A stretch of 64,000 nucleotides of DNA, taken from contig JAIPEN010000009.1 in the NCBI GenBank assembly GCA_021737145.1, positions 87,068 through 151,067 on the forward strand, in the 5' to 3' direction. The notes under the pieces were generated by a model that saw only the letters and a program-made list of their open reading frames with translations, was not told the origin of the DNA and made no database searches. This stretch comes from Desulfarculaceae bacterium (GTDB taxonomy: Bacteria; Desulfobacterota; Desulfarculia; Desulfarculales; Desulfarculaceae). Position 1 is the first letter of the stretch; each line of letters begins with the position of its first letter. The translations under genes were made by a program, and so were the position numbers. Shown here piece by piece: positions 8,079-16,277 of this stretch.

Positions 8079-8447
8079 CTAGGACATACCCAGGAACTTG
8101 GCCACGGGAGCGGCCATGGGGTAGGCGTAGAGCAGGATCAGGCTGATAACCAAGGCGTAAATACAAAGCGACTCGACCATGGCCAAGCCGATGAGCATGG
8201 TCACGGTGATCTTGCCGCTGGCCTCGGGGTTGCGGGCGGTGCCTTCCACCGCGCCCTTGATGGCGATGCCCTGGCCGATGCCGGTGCCGAAAGCCGCGAT
8301 GCCGATGCCGAAGCCGGCGGCGGTCACGGTGGCGGCGAACAGCTTGGCGGCCTCAGCCATGGCGCCGGCGTCGGCGGCCATGGCCACTGCGGCCAGACCC
8401 AAGGTGAACAGGCCGGTCAGACCCGCGATCAGAGAGAACTTCTTCAT
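8079..8447 (-). CDS. atpE: ATP synthase F0 subunit c
   Basis: A 122-residue c subunit. Two transmembrane helices (about 36-60 and 83-108) flank the polar loop RNPEASGK (72-79). The ion-binding carboxylate is E92 in [10 protein letters not shown]59 in GTGIGQG and S93 also occupy positions used in Na+-binding c-rings. The usual following Thr is Leu94, and close deltaproteobacterial c subunits have the same pattern, so coupling ion cannot be decided. Residues 1-25 form a signal-like hydrophobic extension ending AMAA, as in other Desulfo- c subunits, making it longer than the usual 80 residues. Last gene of the F0 operon. Confidence 0.96.
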   Translation of the reverse strand: MKKFSLIAGLTGLFTLGLAAVAMAADAGAMAEAAKLFAATVTAAGFGIGIAAFGTGIGQGIAIKGAVEGTARNPEASGKITVTMLIGLAMVESLCIYALVISLILLYAYPMAAPVAKFLGMS

Positions 8448-8527
8448 GATTCGCTCCTCAATTGACGGTTTATGCCTTCTTCCTTATATGGGTGCCTTCT
8501 TCCCTATTTGGAAGCTAAACTCGATAC

Positions 8528-9223
8528 TTAGTGGGCCTCTTCCAGCGAACCGGCGATGTAGAGCATGGTCAGCAGGCTGAAGATGAACGCCTGCACGAAG
8601 CTGGTGAAGATGGCCAGGAACATCATGGGCAGGGGCGCGAAGAACATGCCCGCCAACACGAACAGGATGGCCAGCACCAGGTCCTCGCCCAGCACGTTGC
8701 CGAACAGACGGAAGGTGAGGCTCAGGATGCGGCTGAAGTGCCCGATGAGCTCGATGGGCAGCATCAACGGAGCCAGCCACCAGATGGGGCCCATGAAGTG
8801 CTTGATGTAGGAGAAGCCGTGGCTCTTGATGCCCACCACGTTGTAGATGACAAACACCACCAGGGCCATGGACAGCGGGGTGTTGATGTTGCTGGTGGGC
8901 GACATCATGCCCGGGATCAGGCCGATCCAGTTCATGCACAGGATGTAGATGAACAGGGTGGCGATCAGGGGATAGAAGGGCCGGCCGTGCTCGCCCATGA
9001 CATCCACGCTGAAGTCCTCGAAACCGCCGATGAGCACCTCGAAGAAGTTCTGCCCGCCGGAGGGGATCATCTTCACCGCGCCCACCGCCAGCTTGGCGGC
9101 CACCAGCAGGAACAGGATGATGAGCCAGGAATAGACCACGTGGGGGTTGTGGTGATACCAGGCCGAGAGCCCCGGGCCCATGTGGTCGAACAACAACCCC
9201 AACAGCGTCAGTGGATGTTCCAT
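8528..9223 (-). CDS. atpB: ATP synthase F0 subunit a
   Basis: A 231-residue integral membrane protein of the F0 sector that forms the ion half-channels facing the c-ring. The essential arginine is R172 in the signature LTFRLFGN. MNWIGLIPG (about 97-105) and the C-terminal helix pair with FTSFVQAFIFSLLTMLYI are typical. It starts four bases after the atpI stop and lies 80 bases before atpE in transcription order. No F1 genes or subunit b appear in this operon, so F1 must be encoded elsewhere, as is common in deltaproteobacteria. Confidence 0.96.
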   Translation of the reverse strand: MEHPLTLLGLLFDHMGPGLSAWYHHNPHVVYSWLIILFLLVAAKLAVGAVKMIPSGGQNFFEVLIGGFEDFSVDVMGEHGRPFYPLIATLFIYILCMNWIGLIPGMMSPTSNINTPLSMALVVFVIYNVVGIKSHGFSYIKHFMGPIWWLAPLMLPIELIGHFSRILSLTFRLFGNVLGEDLVLAILFVLAGMFFAPLPMMFLAIFTSFVQAFIFSLLTMLYIAGSLEEAH

Positions 9224-9226
9224 GTT

Positions 9227-9616
9227 CTAAAACGCCTCCTTGCGAAGCCTTAAAGCCTGGCGGATGCCCCAGGCGAAGATCGTAAGCACCACAACCGACA
9301 GGCCCACCAAAAGCCCCAGCGGCTCCACCATTCCCTGGCGAACCAGGAAAAATAGGACAACCGCGGTGGCCAAAAAGCGCAGATAGTATTTGGCCAGCAC
9401 TTTTTTGAGCACGCCCTCTTTTTCCTTGGGCAAAAGGGCGCGGCACACGGTGCGCTGCAACAGGCGGTAGTTGATCAGGGCTATGGCCCCGCCCACCACC
9501 ACGCTCAGCGCGCTGTGCCAACTCACCAGGATAAAGGCGCCGCCGCTGAGCACCCCGAAGGTGATCAGATTGGCCCACCACAGGCCCCTCATGATCGCCG
9601 CCTCGGGCGTTGCCAT
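9227..9616 (-). CDS. atpI: ATP synthase subunit I (AtpI-like)
   Basis: A 129-residue membrane protein of the ATP_synt_I family, with about four hydrophobic segments (LITFGVLSGGAFILV, LSVVVGGAIALINYRLL, FLATAVVLFFLV, LLVGLSVVVLTIFAWGI). AtpI proteins assist c-ring assembly. I chose MATPEAA at 9616 because residues upstream of it are unconserved and overlap atpZ. The gene lies 20 bases after atpZ and ends four bases before atpB. Family call rests on topology, length and position. Confidence 0.85.
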   Translation of the reverse strand: MATPEAAIMRGLWWANLITFGVLSGGAFILVSWHSALSVVVGGAIALINYRLLQRTVCRALLPKEKEGVLKKVLAKYYLRFLATAVVLFFLVRQGMVEPLGLLVGLSVVVLTIFAWGIRQALRLRKEAF

Positions 9617-9636
9617 GGTCAGCGGTTGATGCGCCA

Positions 9637-9906
9637 CTATCGCCTCTGCGCCTTTTCCTTCTGGTCGATGCGCTCCTGGGCGCGTTCCGACCGTTTGTAC
9701 AGGATGTACAGGTTGCGGAAACCGGCCACGATGCCCAACCCCAGGCCCACGAAAAAGCCCCAGGGATGAGTGCCGAAGTATTTGTCCACCAGCCAGCCCG
9801 CGCCCAGACCCATTATCGTGGCCAACACCATGGCGATGCCCATGGAGCTGACCCGGGCCAGGATAATCAGATACTCGCGGGTGGTCTCGCTGATGAACCG
9901 GCCCAA
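9637..9906 (-). CDS. atpZ: AtpZ/AtpI-family F0F1 accessory protein
   Basis: An 89-residue protein with two transmembrane helices (MGIAMVLATIMGLGAGWLVD and WGFFVGLGLGIVAGF), the D-K-Y-F-G-T-x-P-W motif between them, and a basic C-terminus. This is the typical ATPase_gene1/AtpZ pattern. These proteins precede F0 genes and have been linked to Mg2+/Ca2+ handling or complex assembly. It is the first gene of the minus-strand F0 operon. Confidence 0.85.
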   Translation of the reverse strand: MGRFISETTREYLIILARVSSMGIAMVLATIMGLGAGWLVDKYFGTHPWGFFVGLGLGIVAGFRNLYILYKRSERAQERIDQKEKAQRR

Positions 9907-10031
9907 ACCGGTAGCCCGCCTTGCGCCCCCTGGGCGCTTTTACGTTTAGTTTTGCCGCCCTAATAGGGGTCCGCGCCAAAGCCGTCTCGGGGCGCACCTC
10001 GCCCCGCCCAGCCGGTTTTGGCGGTCAAGAT

Positions 10032-10060
10032 TTGCTATCATGCTGACATTTTCAAGTCAA
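10032..10060 (-). promoter_or_regulatory. Candidate sigma-70 promoter for the F0 operon
   Basis: On the minus strand, TTGACT and TAGCAA are 17 bases apart, about 125 bases upstream of atpZ in an AT-rich intergenic stretch. The -35 is good and the -10 is weak. Confidence 0.35.
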
Positions 10061-10195
10061 CTCTTTTTTGTGCCAATAGGTGCAATCTGGGCCCGGATGC
10101 ACATGGTCTCATAATCTATTGCTTTTTTAGGTGGTAGTGGTTATTCATATAGTAAGGGGTTAGTAGGATTTGTTTAAGCTCTAGGGAGCGTTTCC

Positions 10196-10957
10196 ATGGG
10201 TCTACTTCACAAAGCGATCCGCCCCCTGCTGGCGGCACTGCTGGTTGCGCTGGTTCTTGCGCCCCTCGGCGCCTCGGCCTCGTCGTTCACCTTTGGCGGC
10301 GACAACTCCTTCAAGGTCCAGAGCAAGGGCAAGGTCAATCCCTACCAGTCCGGAGTCACCGGCAGCTCGTCGGGCACCGGCGACCTGGTCACCGACTACT
10401 ACGTGGGTCTGTACGGCTTCAACCTGTTCGATGCCATCGGCACCAGCGACGTCTCGGTGGGCGACAGCTTCGCCGGCCTGAACTACTCCATCAGCGACCA
10501 GCGCTCGGTCAAAGACCCCAACTTCTACGTGACCTCGGACTACTTCCGCAAGCAGGGCCCGGACAAAAGACACATCCCCGACTCCTACGAGATGGCCGGC
10601 AGCCTGGTGCTGGACTCGGTGACCTTTGACTCGCCCTATGAGATAACCCTCAAGGGCTATCTCACCGACCTGTCCTTCAACGACTCCACCGGCTCGGCCA
10701 TCCTGCAAGACCTGCGGGGCTCGGAAACGGTGGATTTCCTGCTCACCGTGTCCTACGCCAGCAAGACCTCGGGCGAGTTCATCCCGGTGTTGCAGTCCAA
10801 GCACAAGTCCACTTGGGCCTCCATGAGCGGCAGCATCAGCGGGGGCGGCTCCCCGGCCGCCGCCCCGGAGCCCGGCACCCTGCTTCTGGTGGCCTCGTCC
10901 CTGGGCGGCCTGGCCGCCTGGCGCCGCCGCAAAAAAATAGTTTCCGCCCGCGCCTAG
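10196..10957 (+). CDS. PEP-CTERM sorting-signal secreted protein
   Basis: A 253-residue exported protein. An N-terminal signal peptide (LLAALLVALVLAPLGASAS) is followed by a beta-rich, low-cysteine body. The C-terminal sorting tail is APEPGTLLLVASSLGG followed by the basic stop RRRKK: a PEP motif, hydrophobic helix and Arg/Lys tail. PEP-CTERM proteins are recognised by exosortase and go to the cell surface or extracellular matrix. No exosortase (EpsH/XrtA) gene is in this window. The body does not match a domain I can name. It is monocistronic, followed by a terminator, and divergent from the F0 operon. Confidence 0.88.
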   Translation: MGLLHKAIRPLLAALLVALVLAPLGASASSFTFGGDNSFKVQSKGKVNPYQSGVTGSSSGTGDLVTDYYVGLYGFNLFDAIGTSDVSVGDSFAGLNYSISDQRSVKDPNFYVTSDYFRKQGPDKRHIPDSYEMAGSLVLDSVTFDSPYEITLKGYLTDLSFNDSTGSAILQDLRGSETVDFLLTVSYASKTSGEFIPVLQSKHKSTWASMSGSISGGGSPAAAPEPGTLLLVASSLGGLAAWRRRKKIVSARA

Positions 10958-10990
10958 CCCCTCTGGCTCTCGCGGTCCGCAACGGGAAAA

Positions 10991-11020
10991 GCCCCCGCCC
11001 TTGGGCGGGGGCAAATTTTT
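10991..11020 (+). terminator. Terminator after the PEP-CTERM gene
   Basis: GCCCCCGCCC-TT-GGGCGGGGGC followed by AAATTTTT, 34 bases after the stop. The 5' flank AAAA makes it potentially bidirectional for the convergent gene. Confidence 0.85.
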
Positions 11021-11048
11021 GGGCGGCCTCCGGTTGGCAGGTTTCTGG

Positions 11049-11390
11049 TTATTTGGATGTGGGTTTGCCCAGGGTCAGGGTGTTGCCGCTTTTGTGCACC
11101 ACCCTGTCCTCGGTGGCTAATATCTCGCTTCCGCCACCAGAGGTGTAGGTGGTGGTGCAGACGCCCTCGCCGTTGGTGAACTCGAATCTGGTCCCTTGCC
11201 CGAAGTTGTAGCCCTTGGAGGTTTTCTGGTCATAGGTGGCGGCCTCGGCGGCGGTGAGGGACATGGTGCTGCCGGTGCCGTGGTCGCCGCACCACGCGGC
11301 TATCTTTTGGCCCAGGTCGTCGGCCAGGGCCGGGGCGGACAAGGCAAGCAACAGGGCCAGGCATCCCAGCAATTTAGGCATCATTTTCAA
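11049..11390 (-). CDS. Small secreted protein of unknown function
   Basis: About 113 residues. A clear signal peptide (KLLGCLALLLALSAPALADD) precedes a small mature domain with two cysteines (AAWCGDHG and EGVCTTTY) that could form a disulfide. I chose the TTG at 11390 because GAGGAG lies seven bases upstream of it; an in-frame ATG at 11417 would add nine residues ahead of the signal peptide, and ATG 11384 is also possible. It is convergent with the PEP-CTERM gene. No known family recognised. Confidence 0.65.
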   Translation of the reverse strand: MKMMPKLLGCLALLLALSAPALADDLGQKIAAWCGDHGTGSTMSLTAAEAATYDQKTSKGYNFGQGTRFEFTNGEGVCTTTYTSGGGSEILATEDRVVHKSGNTLTLGKPTSK

Positions 11391-11535
11391 TGCTATTCTC
11401 CTCTTGGGCATAAACATCCAGTGTTTAGGTATAAATTATACAGCAGCCGCCGAGTTCAAATAATTTGCTGATTCCCTTGGCCCGGGTGGAGCGGCGTTGT
11501 CGCACCGGCCGCCCGCTCCCGCCCCCGGGGCCTGT

Positions 11536-11571
11536 AAAAAAACCGCTCCCAGCGGCCTTGCCGGGCCGCTG
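11536..11571 (-). terminator. Orphan terminator-like hairpin on the minus strand
   Basis: CAGCGGCC-CGGCAA-GGCCGCTG followed by GGAGCGG and seven T on the minus strand. No minus-strand gene ends here: the flanks are the start of the diguanylate cyclase gene (plus) and the start of the small secreted protein gene (minus). Confidence 0.5.
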
Positions 11572-11629
11572 AGACGTTTCATCATTTGACCGGTCCCCAC
11601 CTCATGCCGTAGGCTAAATATTTGAGCAT

Positions 11630-13000
11630 TTGGCGGCGCGCAATCATTTCAGCGAGGCGTTTTTGAACTACGAAGTGGCCATACTCGTCGCCGAAGCGGT
11701 GGTGGTCTATCTGCTGGTCCTGGGGGCCCACTCCCTGCGCCACCGGGTGGGCTTGGCCCACTTCTACGCCCTCATCGGCGGGCTCACCGCGGTGATGTCC
11801 TGGGTCACCGACGCGGGCGTGCTGGTCCAGGTGGCGGGGGTGCGCTTCATGGTGGGCTCCACCGTGTTCTACACCTCGCTGTTGCTGGCCGTGTTCGTGG
11901 TCTATGTGTTCGACGGGGTGCGGGCCACCCGCATCGCCATCTCCACGGTGATCGGCGTGTCGATCATGGTGCCCATCATCGCGGTGGTGCTCAACCTGCA
12001 AATGACCCTGGCGGGCATGCCCCCCCTGGGCTACGTGCCTTCCCCCAGCCTGCGTATCAACGCCGCCTCGGTGCTGGCCACCTTCATGGACCTGCTGTTT
12101 CTGGCCATCGCCTGGGAGTTCATGAACAACCGCCTGCAGTGGATCCCCCTGGGCATCCGGGCCTTCTTCACCCTGCTGGGGGTCATGTGGCTGGACGTTT
12201 TCCTGTTCACCACCGGGGCCTTTGGCGGTTCGCCGGGCTATGTGGCCATCATGCAGGGAACCGCCTTCAGCCGGTTCATCGTCTCCTGCTTTGCCGCGCC
12301 CATCCTCTGGGCCTATCTGGCCTGGCAGAACCGGGTCTGGGACACCGAGATGACCAAGCGGCCGGTGCTGGCCATCCTCAGGCAGTTCGCCCAGATGAAG
12401 CAGGAGCTCACCCGGGCCCAACTGGAGATCGAGCGGCGCAAGAAGGCCGAGAGGGCCCTTCGCCAGAGCGAGGAGCGCCTGCGCTTCTTGGCCACCACCG
12501 ACGAACTGACCAGCCTGCCCAACCGCCGCCGCTTTTGGGAGCTGGCCAACAGCGAGTTTCAGCGGGCCCAGCGCTACGGCTCTCCCCTGACCCTGGGCCT
12601 GATGGACATCGACATTTTCAAGGATGTCAACGATACCAAGGGCCATGCCGCCGGCGACCAGGTGCTGGCCGGGCTGGCCCGGGTGTGCCTGGGACAGCTC
12701 CGGTCCGTGGATTCCCTGGCCCGGGTGGGGGGCGAGGAGTTCGTCCTGCTGCTGCCCGAGACCGGCCTGGACACGGCCATGATGGTGGCCGAGCGGCTGC
12801 GGGCCGCGGTGGAGGCGTCGGTGTTCGAGACTGACAAGGGCCCGGTGAATATCACGGTGAGCATCGGGCTGGCCCCCCTGCGCCAGGACACCAGCGGAGC
12901 CGAGGAGCTCTACACCCAGGCCGACCAGGCCCTGTACCAGGCCAAGGGCGTGGGCCGCAACCGCGTCTGCCCCGCCCAGGGGCCCCAGGCGGCGGCTTAA
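11630..13000 (+). CDS. Membrane diguanylate cyclase (VUPS-type N-terminal domain, GGDEF)
   Basis: A 456-residue protein. The N-terminal 240 residues are a multi-helix membrane sensor like the vitamin-uptake-like sensor domain found before GGDEF (motifs LVLGAHSLRHRVGLAHFYAL, LTAVMSWVTDAG, MVGSTVFYTSLLLAVFVVYV, DGVRATRIAIS). A short coiled coil follows (about 262-290), then a GGDEF domain with the active motif GGEEF near residue 368 and an RSVD inhibitory I-site five residues before it. It should make c-di-GMP from two GTP and be product-inhibited. The start is uncertain: TTG 11630 opens this frame; a later TTG before NYEVAIL is also possible. The signal sensed is unknown. Confidence 0.88.
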   Translation: MAARNHFSEAFLNYEVAILVAEAVVVYLLVLGAHSLRHRVGLAHFYALIGGLTAVMSWVTDAGVLVQVAGVRFMVGSTVFYTSLLLAVFVVYVFDGVRATRIAISTVIGVSIMVPIIAVVLNLQMTLAGMPPLGYVPSPSLRINAASVLATFMDLLFLAIAWEFMNNRLQWIPLGIRAFFTLLGVMWLDVFLFTTGAFGGSPGYVAIMQGTAFSRFIVSCFAAPILWAYLAWQNRVWDTEMTKRPVLAILRQFAQMKQELTRAQLEIERRKKAERALRQSEERLRFLATTDELTSLPNRRRFWELANSEFQRAQRYGSPLTLGLMDIDIFKDVNDTKGHAAGDQVLAGLARVCLGQLRSVDSLARVGGEEFVLLLPETGLDTAMMVAERLRAAVEASVFETDKGPVNITVSIGLAPLRQDTSGAEELYTQADQALYQAKGVGRNRVCPAQGPQAAA

Positions 13001-13091
13001 AATAATTTCAAAAAAATGCAGGCCGGGTAGATGGTCTTTGCCGCGATACTAAAACAAAGATTCATCGTATAGTCGATGATGCAATAGATAA

Positions 13092-14207
13092 CTACTTTCG
13101 TTTTTTAATACTTATATTGACGACCTTAGGGCTCAAATACCCGCGAGGCAAACAACATAAACTTTCGATGTCCTGCTGAAGTAACTTTAAGCGAAATGCA
13201 ATTTCATTTCTTGTTAATAACTGATTGTTGACTATCATTTTAATTGCTTCCGGTAGTACGTAGGGTGTCTCCGGTTGCATGATATCGTCATATGTTTCTC
13301 TCCTTTTATTTTTAGTTTTGTTTATTTGTCTCCACAAATAGCGATACTGGTTATCTGAAATAATATCTAAATCTTTGCATCGATATACCATGGCCTGGAT
13401 GGAGACTTTCCACCGTTTTTTTAATTCCGTGAAAAAACTTAAAGAGGTAGAGACTACTTCTGACGAAAAGCTGTCGCGGGGTAGCAGAAATGCACCGGAA
13501 AATCTGTGGGCCTGTTTTTCCATTTCATCGATAGTATCTGACGTTACATCAATTTTGTTGTGCAAAAATAAATGCGCAAGTTCATGCGCCGCGTCAAAGC
13601 GCGAACGTACGGCAGCATTTTTATCCGAGGCCAAATATATCAGAGGCCTTCCATTATTCCATTCAGATAGTGCGTCTAAATCATCGGAGTCTGTTTGTTC
13701 TCTGGAGACAATGATTCCGTTGCTTTCCAGCAAGTTTATAATATTATCAATAGGGCCCATTCCGAGCCCCCAAGTTCTCCTTAGTTCGTTTGCGTGAAAC
13801 TCAATTAGATCAGTATTTGTTAAATCGCTAAGGCGATAATTAAATGCTTTTGGAAGATTTATACTCGGCAGTTCAACGAACTCGTCAACTAAAGATAAGA
13901 TGTCGGATAGCCAATCCAGACGTATTTTTAATTTGTTTCTGTCGGTTCCTAGTGCCCTCTTTAAACTACGGAAAAATATTTTTCTAAGCTCTGCAGGCGC
14001 TCTTTTTCGCTCAGTTGTGAAAAAATCTATTGGCATTTCGAGTAGAGAAATAATTCTTGTGAATGATTCTGCGCTAGGAGATATGTCTCCGTTTTCGTAC
14101 TGGGATATAGTTTGCCTGGTAACATCTAGTGCTTTGGCCAACTGGGTAGTGCTATATCCTCTGGCTTCTCTGGCCTCTCGCAAGTTGTTTGGAATAAGAA
14201 GGGGCAT
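13092..14207 (-). CDS. XRE-family regulator with ImmA/IrrE metallopeptidase domain
   Basis: A 371-residue protein. Residues 6-62 form an XRE helix-turn-helix (STTQLAKALDVTRQTISQYE). Residues about 180-300 are an ImmA/IrrE-type zinc peptidase with HELAH at 208-212 and a likely third ligand E230 in EMEKQAHRFSGAFLLP. Such proteins cleave a partner or DNA-bound repressor, or act as antitoxin in two-gene modules. The upstream gene ends 17 bases before this start, so the two are co-transcribed. The low GC content contrasts with the surrounding chromosome and suggests acquisition. Two-gene defence/TA-like systems of this shape (for example RosmerTA) are a possible relative, unverified. Confidence 0.9.
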   Translation of the reverse strand: MPLLIPNNLREAREARGYSTTQLAKALDVTRQTISQYENGDISPSAESFTRIISLLEMPIDFFTTERKRAPAELRKIFFRSLKRALGTDRNKLKIRLDWLSDILSLVDEFVELPSINLPKAFNYRLSDLTNTDLIEFHANELRRTWGLGMGPIDNIINLLESNGIIVSREQTDSDDLDALSEWNNGRPLIYLASDKNAAVRSRFDAAHELAHLFLHNKIDVTSDTIDEMEKQAHRFSGAFLLPRDSFSSEVVSTSLSFFTELKKRWKVSIQAMVYRCKDLDIISDNQYRYLWRQINKTKNKRRETYDDIMQPETPYVLPEAIKMIVNNQLLTRNEIAFRLKLLQQDIESLCCLPRGYLSPKVVNISIKKRK

Positions 14208-14224
14208 ATGTATACCTTTGCTGG

Positions 14225-14869
14225 TTAGCTATCCAACCCGGACTTGGACTTCACTTCCTTCTCAAACTTGTGTTTGAGTTTTAGCAAAGGCTCTGAAGCC
14301 TTTTCCATGGTTGCTTTGCTGCCTTGTTTGGTGATCTCGGCGGTGAGGTTTATGCGGTCCAACCACTGTTGACCGCTCTCTGTCGGAAGGCCGATGCAGA
14401 TGAATTCCAAGCCACCATCATTGCTGGCTCCAAACGTCAGCCACCCATACCATCGGCTCGAAAATTCCGGCTGGGCGTTGTCCGCGAACAGCAGAAACTG
14501 GTTTGACCGTCGGCCCTTGTTACGTAGAGGCGTGTCTTTGGGGAACTGACGTTGACCTCCTACTTGAGTAACGTGGAGATACATGTTGTTGCTGTGAAGC
14601 TCAATGTGCCGACAGTTTCGGACAGTGTTGCGCCTCACCTTACACAAAAACGGCAGATCCCCGGAGTTACATGCCTCACGCAGGGAGAACATTACTCCAA
14701 CCCTGCGCAGGTCGCCTCTCTGGTCTCTGCCAACGGGCCAATTAAGGAAAGGGTTGTCGGCAATTAAGGCATCCGCCAAGATAATGCCGCTGTTGGCAGC
14801 TTGGACGATTTTCGGCCAAGTGTCGGGGGGGAAGGACTTCCGGATGGCGTCTAAGAACTCTTTGGGCAT
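14225..14869 (-). CDS. Partner protein of the XRE-ImmA/IrrE gene, unknown function
   Basis: 214 residues from the ATG at 14869, chosen because AGGAG lies six bases upstream; an in-frame ATG at 14896 lacks such a site. No signal peptide or membrane segment is seen. The middle region (LPFLCKVRRNTVRNCRHIEL, FLLFADNAQPEF, WYGWLTFGASNDGG) is alpha/beta-like and the C-terminus is Lys-rich. I do not recognise a family. Gene order (partner first, XRE-ImmA/IrrE second, 17-base gap) fits a toxin-antitoxin or defence module where this would be the effector. That role is inference only. Confidence 0.7.
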   Translation of the reverse strand: MPKEFLDAIRKSFPPDTWPKIVQAANSGIILADALIADNPFLNWPVGRDQRGDLRRVGVMFSLREACNSGDLPFLCKVRRNTVRNCRHIELHSNNMYLHVTQVGGQRQFPKDTPLRNKGRRSNQFLLFADNAQPEFSSRWYGWLTFGASNDGGLEFICIGLPTESGQQWLDRINLTAEITKQGSKATMEKASEPLLKLKHKFEKEVKSKSGLDS

Positions 14870-14993
14870 CTCACTCTCCTGCTGTAGCCAAAACAACGTA
14901 AATCAAATTACCAAAAAGTGGCTATCGCGTCAAGTGAATTGCCTTGTAGGCCAAACTGGGTAAGTTAGATTAATAATATCAATATCTTTGCCC

Positions 14994-16277
14994 CTAGACC
15001 TCCTTGACCGCTTCCGCTGCCGCGCTCAGCGTCTGATCAATGGCGTCGCCGTCGTGGGCCAGGGACATGAAGGTGCACTCGTACTGGCTGGGGGCCAGGT
15101 AGATGCCGCGGGCCAGCATGGCGTTGTGCCAGCGGGCGAAGGCCTGGTTGTCGCTCTGGCTGGCCGAGGCGTAGTCGGTCACCGGGCCCTTTTGGAAGAA
15201 GTAGCAGAACATGGAGCCCACCCGGTTGCCGCAGTGGGGCAGCTTGGCCTCGGAGAAGACCTGGCCCAGGCCGTCGAACAGGCGGGCCGCCAGCTCCTCC
15301 AGGCGCTCGTAGACCCCGGCCACGTCCAGCAGGTCCAGGGCCCGGAGCCCCGCGGCGGTGGCCAGGGGGTTGCCCGACAGGGTGCCCGCCTGATACACCG
15401 GCCCGGAGGGGGCCACCTTGCTCATTATCTCGGTCTTGCCGCCATAGGCCCCCAGGGGCAGGCCGCCGCCGATGATCTTGCCCAGGGTGGTCAGGTCCGG
15501 GGTCACCTCGTATATGGACTGGGCTCCGCCCAGGGCCACCCGGAAGCCGGTTATAACCTCGTCGAAGATCAACAGGGTGTTGTACTCGTCGCAGATGTCC
15601 CTGAGCCCCTGCAGATAGCCCGGAGCCGGGGGCACCACGCCCATGTTGCCGGCCACCGGCTCGATGATCACCGCGGCCACCTGCTCGCCCTTTTCGTGGA
15701 ACAGCTTTTCCACCGCGGCCAGGTCGTTGTAGGGCAGGCTCACCGAAAGCTCGGCTATCTCGTCGGGCACCCCCGGGCAAGAGGGGATGCCCAGGGTGGC
15801 CAGGCCCGAGCCGGCCGCCACCAGCAGGCCGTCGCCGTGGCCGTGGTAACAGCCGTCGAACTTCACGATAAGGTCGCGCCCGGTGTAGCCCCGGGCCAGG
15901 CGCAGGGCGCTCATGGTGGCCTCGGTGCCGCTGGAGACCAGGCGCACCTGCTCCAGGTTGGGCATGAGCCGGCCCAGCATCTCGGCAAAGGTCACCTCGG
16001 CCTCGGTGGGGGCCCCGAAGCTGGTGCCCCGCTCGGCCGCTTTTTTCACCGCCGCCACCACGTCCTCGTTGGCGTGGCCCAGGATCATGGGGCCCCAGGA
16101 GCCCACGTAGTCGATGTAACGGTTGCCGTCCACGTCCTCGATATGGCAGCCACGGGCCGAGCGTATGAAGATCGGCTCGCGGCCCACCGCGGACATGGCC
16201 CGCACCGGACTGTTGACCCCCCCGGGCATCACTTTTTGAGCCCGCTGCCACAGCTCGCGGGACCGGTCATCCTTCAT
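14994..16277 (-). CDS. hemL: Glutamate-1-semialdehyde 2,1-aminomutase
   Basis: A 427-residue class III aminotransferase fold enzyme that converts glutamate-1-semialdehyde to 5-aminolevulinate in the C5 tetrapyrrole pathway, using PLP/PMP. Visible motifs: PGGVNSPVRA near the N-terminus, SSGTEATMSALRLAR (cofactor phosphate region), FDEVITGFR with the PLP Asp, and TTLGKIIGGGLPLGAYGG with the Schiff-base lysine near residue 267. I chose ATG 16277 because GAGAGG lies nine bases upstream; the GTG at 16286 abuts that site. It overlaps the end of ahbB by 11 bases, so tetrapyrrole supply and siroheme conversion are translationally coupled. Confidence 0.96.
   Translation of the reverse strand: MKDDRSRELWQRAQKVMPGGVNSPVRAMSAVGREPIFIRSARGCHIEDVDGNRYIDYVGSWGPMILGHANEDVVAAVKKAAERGTSFGAPTEAEVTFAEMLGRLMPNLEQVRLVSSGTEATMSALRLARGYTGRDLIVKFDGCYHGHGDGLLVAAGSGLATLGIPSCPGVPDEIAELSVSLPYNDLAAVEKLFHEKGEQVAAVIIEPVAGNMGVVPPAPGYLQGLRDICDEYNTLLIFDEVITGFRVALGGAQSIYEVTPDLTTLGKIIGGGLPLGAYGGKTEIMSKVAPSGPVYQAGTLSGNPLATAAGLRALDLLDVAGVYERLEELAARLFDGLGQVFSEAKLPHCGNRVGSMFCYFFQKGPVTDYASASQSDNQAFARWHNAMLARGIYLAPSQYECTFMSLAHDGDAIDQTLSAAAEAVKEV

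Noticed and set aside
8079..8447. Claim that the ATP synthase is Na+-driven
   Set aside because: Q59/E92/S93 fit, but the Thr ligand is Leu, and the same pattern occurs in deltaproteobacterial rings of undetermined specificity.
9907..10195. Rex operator upstream of the F0 operon
   Set aside because: No TTGTGAA-N-TTCACAA-like palindrome is present; TTGACTTGAAAATGTCA has only loose symmetry.
11582..12646. 354-codon minus-strand ORF opposite the diguanylate cyclase, upstream of the orphan hairpin
   Set aside because: His/Gln/Gly-rich antisense translation with no motifs; not accepted as the missing gene for the hairpin.
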